NCBI GenBank assembly: GCA_903893335.1
Contig: CAITLX010000089.1
Location: forward strand, 1 to 5,382
Length of the DNA stretch: 5,382 bases
Source: an uncultured delta proteobacterium
Lineage (GTDB): Bacteria > Myxococcota_A > Polyangia > Polyangiales > Polyangiaceae
Direction: 5' to 3'
Under the pieces are notes generated by a model. That model saw only the letters and a list, made by a program, of their open reading frames with translations. It was not told the DNA's origin and did no database searches. The translations under genes and the position numbers were made by a program. Every line of letters starts with the position of its first letter. Position 1 is the first letter of the stretch. This document shows, piece by piece, positions 1 to 4,396 of this stretch.

Positions 1-234
1 CATCGACTCGGCCATGTTCTGCTTGGTGCCCTTGGCCTGGAAGTAGGCCCACTGGTCTACCGCGCGCGCCTGCGCCTGCGCCATCGCCTGCACGACGTTT
101 CCGTCCTTCACGTTGCAGAGCGCCATGAACGTCGCCGAGATGGCGACGAGCGACGCGACGGCGTTGTTGAGCCTGGAGCGCGAGTCGGCCGCCTTGTCGA
201 CGGCCTCGGAGATCGTGTCGGCGATGTCACCCAT
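1..234 (-). CDS. DUF4337 family membrane protein, N-terminal part (runs off left edge)
   Basis: The 78 visible codons start at ATG (232-234) and continue past the window edge, so the C-terminus is missing. The translation begins MGDIADTISEAVDKAADSRS. A hydrophobic segment at about residues 24-40 (NNAVASLVAISATFMALC) is followed by a polar helix with NVKDGNVVQAMAQAQA and then DQWAYFQAKGTKQN at about residues 60-73. This order is what I recognise from DUF4337 proteins: a short N-terminal helix, a first transmembrane segment ending near NVKD, then a Gln/Ala-rich stretch with a W-x-Y/F-F/Y-Q-A-K motif. The family has no established biochemical role; its members are small inner-membrane proteins with two or three transmembrane segments. 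The gene lies 60 bp downstream of the 231-residue gene on the same strand and is probably co-transcribed with it. No strong Shine-Dalgarno precedes the ATG. Family assignment is fairly confident, function unknown. Confidence 0.82.
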   Translation of the reverse strand, partial: MGDIADTISEAVDKAADSRSRLNNAVASLVAISATFMALCNVKDGNVVQAMAQAQARAVDQWAYFQAKGTKQNMAESM

Positions 235-252
235 CGGGCGATGAGACCCGAT

Positions 253-291
253 CGGGCGCGCGTTGCCCAGGGCCGAATCAGCGCGCGCCCG
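253..291 (-). other. GC-rich intergenic hairpin between two operon genes
   Basis: Two perfectly complementary 10-base arms, CGGGCGCGCG at 253-262 and CGCGCGCCCG at 282-291, flank a 19-base loop. The hairpin begins four bases past the TGA (295-297) of the upstream minus-strand gene and ends 18 bases before the ATG of the DUF4337 gene. No T-rich tract follows on the minus strand, so it does not fit a classical intrinsic terminator. It could protect the 3' end of the upstream message, act as a partial terminator that lowers DUF4337 expression, or be chance in such GC-rich DNA. An additional 10-bp palindrome, CCCGATCGGG, lies at 247-256 and overlaps the left arm. Confidence 0.4.
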
Positions 292-294
292 GCC

Positions 295-990
295 TCACCG
301 TCCCGCCCTTGGGCGGATCGGGACGCCCTCGGCGAAGCGGAAGACCCGGTCTCCGAGCACCGGCGCCTCCTTCTTCGCGAGCGGGATGGTGAACATGTCC
401 CCGTAGCCGCAGCCCAGCTCGGCGTTCAGCAGGCACTCGGCGACCGACAGGTGGACGATCTTGCCGTCCTTCACGCCGACGCCGCCCCCCTTGACCTTCA
501 TCGCCATGCGAATCGGGAAGGTGATCTTCGCGAGCTCGATCTGTTTGCCGAGGATTTCGATGACGGGCTGCACCGACGGCGCGTGCTTCGCCTCGATCTG
601 CTGCTCGAGCAGGAGCACGACCTTCGACAGGACGCCCGGCGGGTACTTCTCCCCGTCGAGGTACTCCTGAAGCTCGGAGTACTTGCTCCAGGCCGCCGCG
701 AGCACGTCCTTCGGGAGGTCGATGGCGACGAACTTGCCGAGCTGCTGCATCACGGTGGCGAAGACCTGCTCGTAGACCTTGTCGCCGAGCGTGGCGGGCA
801 CGATCTTCACCGTCTTCGCGCTCTCTTTCATCTGCGCGACCATCCGGCGAGTGGCCTCGCCGCTCCGGGCGAGGGCGTCGAGCTCGGGGCGGAAGAAGTC
901 GGCGAGCGTCGGGCGCGGCTCCTCGCCCGGGGGCGGCAACGTCGCCGTCGGGAGGTTCGTAGGGAGCGCCGGCGGACGAGCGGTCGTCAC
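295..990 (-). CDS. Unrecognised soluble protein, 231 residues, GTG start
   Basis: I do not recognise the family. I chose the GTG at 988-990 because GAGGAG sits 8 bases before it. The longer reading from ATG at 1042-1044 adds 18 Arg/Ala-rich codons with poorer third-position GC and no clear ribosome binding site. The protein has no signal peptide or transmembrane segment and is probably cytoplasmic. A Pro-rich N-terminus (about residues 5-27) leads into a long predicted helical region (about 28-150) that includes DKVYEQVFATVMQQLGKF and SKVVLLLEQQIEAKHAPS. A C-terminal part with more beta character follows: FPIRMAMKVKGGGVGVKDGK, then NAELGCGYGDMFTIPL. The only cysteines are two in this C-terminal part (ECLLNAELGC). 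The GTG overlaps the TGA of a 27-codon ORF (GTGA), and DUF4337 follows, so all three are probably in one operon. The coding call is strong because of frame, GC3 bias and non-repetitive composition. The function is unknown. Confidence 0.8.
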   Translation of the reverse strand: MTTARPPALPTNLPTATLPPPGEEPRPTLADFFRPELDALARSGEATRRMVAQMKESAKTVKIVPATLGDKVYEQVFATVMQQLGKFVAIDLPKDVLAAAWSKYSELQEYLDGEKYPPGVLSKVVLLLEQQIEAKHAPSVQPVIEILGKQIELAKITFPIRMAMKVKGGGVGVKDGKIVHLSVAECLLNAELGCGYGDMFTIPLAKKEAPVLGDRVFRFAEGVPIRPRAGR

Positions 991-1070
991 GAGGAAGGCT
1001 CCTCGCTCGCGGTCACGCCCCGCGGCTCGGCGGCAATCCGCCAAGCCCGCACCTGCACGTCATCCACCAT
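987..1070 (-). CDS. Possible 27-codon mini-cistron with overlaps at both ends
   Basis: ATG at 1068-1070 opens a 27-codon frame (MVDDVQVRAWRIAAEPRGVT, then ASEEPSS) ending in TGA at 987-989. It starts 11 bases inside the 3' end of the upstream 517-codon gene, whose TGA is at 1060-1062. Its own TGA shares bases with the GTG start of the downstream 231-residue gene (GTGA). A purine-rich GGGAGAGG lies about five bases before the ATG. About 22 of 27 codons end in G or C, as in genuine genes here. The arrangement suggests translational coupling: ribosomes finishing the upstream gene restart on the mini-ORF and then on the 231-residue gene. The peptide itself resembles nothing I know. Alternatively, a sequencing or assembly frameshift could have split a longer gene here. 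I see no direct proof of expression. Confidence 0.42.
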   Translation of the reverse strand: MVDDVQVRAWRIAAEPRGVTASEEPSS

Positions 1071-2613
1071 GGGTCCCTCTCCCTGCGCCGCCCGCGGGCG
1101 GAATCGATCGACCGGTCGCGTCGCCGCGATCGCGCGTGTACTTGAGCTGCAGACGCGTGATCGGCAGCACGATGGGCGCCACCGTCGTCGATAGCTCGGC
1201 GGACACCGCGGCCGTCGCGACGGGGTGGAGCTGGACCCGGACGGTCGGCATGGCGAGCGGGTGCTCGGCGACGACCAGATTCTCGGCTTCCGTTGCGGGC
1301 GTCGGCTTCCAGTAGATGCGTGGCGGCACCGCAGCGTGCATCGCTTCGTTCGCAGCGACCGCTGCGGTGCCGGCCCCCGCGGAGAGGGCGGCGAGGCCGA
1401 GCGCGGCCGACGCCCACTCCGGAGTGGGGTCGCCCGAGGGGGGAGGCGAGGTGCTCGGAGGTAGCGTCGCTCCGGCGCCGGCAGCGGTGGCGGTCCGAGC
1501 CGTGCGCCCGAGCAGCGCCATCGCGGCGGCTGCAGCGACGAGGATGGCCGCGATGAGCAGCGCGACGAGCGCTCCCTGCGCGAAGGCGTGCGCGCGCACC
1601 GGGTCGGTGCGCCCTCGCATGACGGCGAGCCCGGCGGCGCCGGCGCTGCCCTGGAGTGCAAAGGTGCCGGCCGGAGTGCCTGTCGGGCCGCTGCCCGGCG
1701 TGCCGGGCTCGGTCGGGATGGCGTTGGCGTTGGCGTTGGCGTTAGCGTTGGCCGCTGCTGCGGGGAGCGGTGCGGCTGCCCTCTCGGCCCCGGCGCCAGC
1801 CACCATCGCTTCGGCGCCGGACCCAGGCGTGCCGACGCCGACCGTCGCCTCGCGTCCGGGCGCTACCGGCGCCAGCGCGGGTACAGCTCCCGCCACGGGT
1901 GCCCCCGCCGGTGCAGCTCCTGTCACGGGTGACGCCGCCGGTGCAGCCGCGATCGCGGGTGCCCCCGCCGGTGCAGCTCCTGTCACGGGCGACGCGGCCG
2001 GTGCGGCTCCCGTCACGCGTGACGCCGCTGCTGCGGATGCCATTGCCGGTGACGCCTCTGGTGACTTGACGGCGGCGCCTCCGCGCGCGCTCGGCGGAGC
2101 ACCCGCTGCGGCGGCGTTGCCCGCGCCGGGCGCGCCCGTTGCTGGGGCACCTGCGGGGGCGGCGCCTGCCTTCGGCGCGGCCGTGGCGCCGATCGCCGTC
2201 GCGGCTGCGGCGACGACGTGCTCGTCGTTGCCCACGCAGACGCCGTCCGGGTTGCAGCTTCGAGCGCCGTCGCATTCGCGGTCGGAGAAGCACTTGTGCG
2301 GGCCGAGCGGGTTCTTCGTCTCGTTCCAGCAGTAGGCCGGCCCCTTCGCCGCGGATGAGGGGCGCGCCGACCCGGTGCAGGTGCCCGCGCTGCAGCGGCG
2401 TGCGCCGTCGCAATCGGCGTCGGAGCCGCACTTGCCGGGGCCGCGCGCGTTGGCGGCCTCGGCGTGGCAGTAGGCCGGGTCGTTGCCGGCTGCGGCGAGC
2501 GTCGCGACGAGGAGCGTCGCGGCGGCGAACGCGAGCGCACGTGAGAGCCGCGCGAACGCCCCTCGGATGTGGGACGCCGCCCCCGACTCCCATGCTCCAC
2601 CCCCGCCGCCCAA
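1060..2613 (-). CDS. Exported Cys-rich Dickkopf-like repeat protein with Ala/Pro stalk and transmembrane segment
   Basis: The only plausible start in this frame is TTG at 2611-2613; an in-frame TGA at 2641-2643 closes the frame upstream, and no clear Shine-Dalgarno is present. The predicted 517 residues show a basic N-region and a hydrophobic core (about 26-41, ALAFAAATLLVATLAAA) consistent with a signal peptide. Two tandem Cys-rich units follow at residues 46-81 and 92-128, each reading PAYC, then GP-x-KC-x-SD, then CDGAR-x-C. This resembles Dickkopf_N-type modules that I associate with Myxococcota secreted proteins. About 210 residues of Ala/Pro/Gly low complexity come next, with 10-residue repeats and an (Asn-Ala)5 run at 289-298. 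A transmembrane helix lies at about 348-368 (ALVALLIAAILVAAAAAMAL). A second weaker hydrophobic stretch (about 400-420) precedes a less repetitive C-terminus containing PPRIYWKPT. The likely topology is an extracytoplasmic Cys head on a flexible stalk. It is the first gene of the leftward cluster. Function unknown; coding strand confident, start less so. Confidence 0.75.
   Translation of the reverse strand: MGGGGGAWESGAASHIRGAFARLSRALAFAAATLLVATLAAAGNDPAYCHAEAANARGPGKCGSDADCDGARRCSAGTCTGSARPSSAAKGPAYCWNETKNPLGPHKCFSDRECDGARSCNPDGVCVGNDEHVVAAAATAIGATAAPKAGAAPAGAPATGAPGAGNAAAAGAPPSARGGAAVKSPEASPAMASAAAASRVTGAAPAASPVTGAAPAGAPAIAAAPAASPVTGAAPAGAPVAGAVPALAPVAPGREATVGVGTPGSGAEAMVAGAGAERAAAPLPAAAANANANANANAIPTEPGTPGSGPTGTPAGTFALQGSAGAAGLAVMRGRTDPVRAHAFAQGALVALLIAAILVAAAAAMALLGRTARTATAAGAGATLPPSTSPPPSGDPTPEWASAALGLAALSAGAGTAAVAANEAMHAAVPPRIYWKPTPATEAENLVVAEHPLAMPTVRVQLHPVATAAVSAELSTTVAPIVLPITRLQLKYTRDRGDATGRSIPPAGGAGRGTHGG
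1720..1750 (-). repeat. Hexanucleotide tandem repeat encoding (Asn-Ala)5
   Basis: On the plus strand GCGTTG is repeated five times from 1721 to 1750, with one variant copy (GCGTTA at 1739-1744). Read on the coding strand this gives Asn-Ala five times in the stalk of the Cys-rich protein. Changes in copy number by six bases would keep the reading frame and only alter stalk length. Confidence 0.85.
1868..2047 (-). repeat. 30-bp tandem repeat in the stalk coding sequence (six units)
   Basis: Six consecutive 30-base units run at 1868-1897, 1898-1927, 1928-1957, 1958-1987, 1988-2017 and 2018-2047, with a further decayed unit after 2048. Units two and four are identical; the identity extends over 34 bases (1896-1929 equals 1956-1989), 60 bases apart. 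On the coding strand each unit gives a 10-residue repeat such as VTGAAPAGAP or AIAAAPAASP. The alternating similarity suggests that a 60-bp block was duplicated after the 30-bp unit had already diverged. Thirty is a multiple of three, so expansions stay in frame. Confidence 0.85.
2230..2478 (-). repeat. Two tandem five-cysteine units (protein-level repeat)
   Basis: Unit one covers about 2371-2478 and unit two about 2230-2340 within the Cys-rich exported protein, 46 residues apart. Aligned by eye, the shared residues are PAYC, an acidic residue, Asn, GP, KC, SD, CDGAR, C and a closing C-x-G. The cysteines are at residues 49, 62, 68, 74, 79 and at 95, 108, 114, 120, 126. Each unit therefore has five cysteines, an odd number. 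Confidence 0.8.
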
Positions 2614-2715
2614 GGCACGAAGAATACCACGCCACGCCGTTCACGCCGGACCGGCACTGCGACCGAGGCGAAGCTCGACCAGCGGGGCGCGTGCTCGTGC
2701 TAACGGTCACAGGTC
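2614..2715. promoter_or_regulatory. Divergent intergenic region, probable promoters for both directions
   Basis: These 102 bases lie between the starts of the leftward Cys-rich gene and the rightward TPR-like gene, so both transcription units must initiate here or nearby. On the minus strand TATTCT (2621-2626) resembles a -10 element, but no good -35 match lies 16-18 bases upstream. If used, transcription would begin almost at the TTG start, implying a leaderless message. On the plus strand GCTAAC (2699-2704) is a weak -10-like element with CTCGAC (2674-2679) upstream at a long spacing. The role as a promoter region follows from gene orientation; the individual elements are weak. Confidence 0.35.
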
Positions 2716-3609
2716 GTGGGGCAGAGGGGCACTCTCGTCGTAGCGGTCGTGTGTGCCCTGGGCGCGAGCGCGCGCGCGTCCGCTGCCGAGGAGTCGCGCG
2801 CCGACGCGCTGTTTCGCGCCGGGCGCGAGGCGGCGGACGTCCTCGACTGGGACGCTGCGTGCGAGAAGCTACGCGCGAGCCAGCAAGAGAGCCCCGCCGC
2901 CGACGCTGCGTTCGGCCTCGCGGACTGCGAGGAGCACCGAGGTCGCCTCGCGACGGCGTGGCGCTCGTTCCGCGAGGCGCTGACGCTGCTGCCCCCGAGC
3001 GACGGGCGGCGGGCCGACGTGGAGGCGCGCATCGCGGCGATCGAGCCGCGCGTGCCGCGCATTCGCGTGCGTCTCCCCCCTGACGTGCCCGCAGACGCCG
3101 CGGTCGAGATCGACGGCGCGCCGCTCGCGCGCGCCACCCTCGCGACGCCGGAGCGGGTCGATCCGGGGCGGCGCGAGGTGCGACTGCGCGTCCCGGGTCG
3201 CCCGACCGCGGAGCGCGTCGTCCAGGCGCTCGAGTCCACGACGCTCGAGGTCGTGTTCCCCCCCGAGCCGACGAAGTGCTCGCGCACGCTGGGCTGGATC
3301 GTCGGCGGCGCGGGGGTCGCTGCGCTCGGGGTCGGCGCGGTGACCGGCGTCATCGTCCTCCAGCGCAAATCCGAGGCCGATCGGCGCTGCCCCGACAAGC
3401 GCTGCGCCGACGCGAGCGACCTCGATCTCGTGGACTCGGGGCGCAGGCTCGCGCCCGTCAGCACCGTGGGGCTAGCGGTCGGCGCGGTCGGCGCGGCGGT
3501 CGGCGGCTACCTCGTGCTGTCGTGTCGCCCGGGTGGCGCCCCGGCGACCACGATCGCCCCTACGGCCGCGGCAGACGGCGCGGGGCTCTCCCTCTGGCGG
3601 AGCTTCTGA
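2716..3609 (+). CDS. Exported TPR-like/PEGA-like protein with two C-terminal membrane segments
   Basis: The frame starts at GTG 2716; AGG lies only two bases upstream, so the ribosome binding site is weak. The 297 residues begin with a signal peptide (core LVVAVVCALGASARASA, predicted cleavage near residue 23). A helical region at about 25-110 resembles tetratricopeptide units: ADALFRAGREAADVLDWDAA, then AADAAFGLADCEEHRGRLAT, then AWRSFREALTLLP. A beta-rich region at about 115-180 (IRVRLPPD, AVEIDGAPL, VDPGRREVRLRVPGR) resembles a PEGA domain. Two hydrophobic segments at about 192-214 and 247-268 flank a loop with C-PDKR-C and end in a short polar tail. I associate this order with many Myxococcota envelope proteins, often located near Hanks-type kinases. 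It probably acts as an envelope scaffold or adaptor, but no partner is known. It is followed after seven bases by the lipoprotein gene, indicating an operon. Confidence 0.82.
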   Translation: MGQRGTLVVAVVCALGASARASAAEESRADALFRAGREAADVLDWDAACEKLRASQQESPAADAAFGLADCEEHRGRLATAWRSFREALTLLPPSDGRRADVEARIAAIEPRVPRIRVRLPPDVPADAAVEIDGAPLARATLATPERVDPGRREVRLRVPGRPTAERVVQALESTTLEVVFPPEPTKCSRTLGWIVGGAGVAALGVGAVTGVIVLQRKSEADRRCPDKRCADASDLDLVDSGRRLAPVSTVGLAVGAVGAAVGGYLVLSCRPGGAPATTIAPTAAADGAGLSLWRSF

Positions 3610-3619
3610 GGCCACGATG
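3608..3619 (+). promoter_or_regulatory. Ribosome binding site that fixes the lipoprotein start
   Basis: GAGG at 3608-3611 lies five bases before ATG 3617-3619 and overlaps the TGA stop (3607-3609) of the preceding gene. This favours the ATG over upstream starts in the same frame, which would add an Arg/Pro-rich extension ahead of the lipoprotein signal. Confidence 0.7.
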
Positions 3620-4348
3620 AACGCGCGGGCCCTCTTCTTTGCGATGCTGCCACTCGGACTCGCGTCGTCCGTCGCGCTCGCGACGACGGCGGGGTGTCTC
3701 GTCTCATTCGACGGGTATTACCTCGGCGACGCGGGCCCCGATGCGGGCTCGGAGGCAACGTCGGACGAGGCTGCGGCGCCCGACGGCGGCGACGCACCCC
3801 CCACGCCGTGCGCTCCGGCGTGCGTCGCAGATCAGGTGTGCTTGCACGGTGGCTGCGTCCCCGGGCGCTTCGTGTTCGTCTCCAGCCGGCAATGGAATGC
3901 AGCGCTCGGCGGCGTGCTCGGGGCCGTCCCGCTCTGCCAGTCGCTCGCGGACGACGCGCTGCTGCCAGGCGTGTTCGCTCCCTGGCTCTCCGACGCCGAT
4001 TTCTGGCCCGCAGCATGGGTGACGCACCCGACCGTGCCGTACTACCTCGTCGATGGCACGAAGGTCGCCGCCGACTGGGCCGACCTGATCGACGGCGCGC
4101 TGCTGCACGCCATCGACACGACCGAGCGCGGCGTCGCGCTGGCCGCGTCGGACGGCGTCGTCTGGACGAACACGCAGCCCGACGGCACCGCGATCGCTGC
4201 CGCAGCGTGCGTCGGCTTCACGTCCTCGGCGGGAGCCGATACGCCGGCGACCGTCGGATCGGCGGTCGAGACCGGCGGTGGCTGGACGGCGGGTGTGCTG
4301 CAGCAGTGCGACCTGGCGACGGCGCACCTCTACTGCTTCCAGCAGTGA
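3617..4348 (+). CDS. Lipoprotein with C-terminal DUF1554 (endostatin/C-type-lectin-like) domain
   Basis: The 243-residue product starts MNARALFFAMLPLGLASSVA and has a lipobox-like TTAGC with Cys at residue 27, consistent with a type II signal peptide and lipid anchoring. A short acidic, Gly/Ala/Asp-rich linker follows (about 35-62), then a small four-cysteine segment (Cys 65, 69, 75, 80; CAPACVADQVCLHGGC). From about residue 84 to the end the pattern matches DUF1554: RFVFVSSRQWNAALGGVLGA, CQSLADDALLPG, AWVTHPTVPYYLVDGTKVAA, DWADLIDG, VVWTNTQPDG, and a terminal AHLYCFQQ. Cys 107, 198, 231 and 240 are placed as expected for the two disulfides of that fold. The family is abundant in Leptospira and Myxococcota surface lipoproteins; its ligand is unknown. 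It is the second gene of the rightward pair. A role in surface binding is inference. Confidence 0.85.
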   Translation: MNARALFFAMLPLGLASSVALATTAGCLVSFDGYYLGDAGPDAGSEATSDEAAAPDGGDAPPTPCAPACVADQVCLHGGCVPGRFVFVSSRQWNAALGGVLGAVPLCQSLADDALLPGVFAPWLSDADFWPAAWVTHPTVPYYLVDGTKVAADWADLIDGALLHAIDTTERGVALAASDGVVWTNTQPDGTAIAAAACVGFTSSAGADTPATVGSAVETGGGWTAGVLQQCDLATAHLYCFQQ

Positions 4349-4396
4349 GCGCCGTCGGGCGGCGGACGCCGGCGAATCGAGGGCGGGCGGAGCCCG
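4349..4396. terminator. Convergent gap with small GC stem-loops, possible bidirectional terminator
   Basis: The 48 bases between two convergent stop codons contain two short hairpins. One is CGCCG/CGGCG at 4350-4354 and 4360-4364. The other is CGGGC/GCCCG at 4384-4388 and 4392-4396 with a three-base loop. No T tract follows on either strand, so neither is a convincing intrinsic terminator. Gene orientation requires termination here, possibly Rho-dependent. Confidence 0.25.

Noticed and set aside
241..1194. Plus-strand open frame of 317 codons antisense to the 231-residue gene
   Set aside because: It is rich in Arg, Leu, Asp and His with no recognisable domain, typical of an antisense shadow, and it crosses two gene boundaries of the opposite strand.
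1868..2047. Regularly spaced 30-bp repeats as a possible CRISPR array
   Set aside because: Units are directly adjacent with no unique spacers, are imperfect, and translate in frame as a 10-residue protein repeat.
1316..2335. Plus-strand open frame of 339 codons, Ala/Pro/Gly-rich, opposite the Cys-rich gene
   Set aside because: It is the mirror of the low-complexity stalk on the other strand: Ala/Pro/Gly codons stay open in either direction in such GC-rich DNA. It lacks a signal peptide or domain, whereas the minus strand has a signal peptide, ordered Cys units and a transmembrane helix.
1742..2710. Minus-strand alternative frame with ATG at 2591-2593 as the true first gene
   Set aside because: Downstream it becomes an Arg-rich shadow and does not contain the Cys repeats; only an undetected indel would make it relevant.
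2700..3464. Minus-strand open frame antisense to the TPR/PEGA-like gene
   Set aside because: Ser/Arg/Ala-rich without domains, and incompatible with the well-supported signal peptide and membrane segments on the plus strand.
4349..4396. Strong intrinsic terminator between the convergent genes
   Set aside because: Stems are only five base pairs and no T tract follows, so only a low-confidence call was kept.
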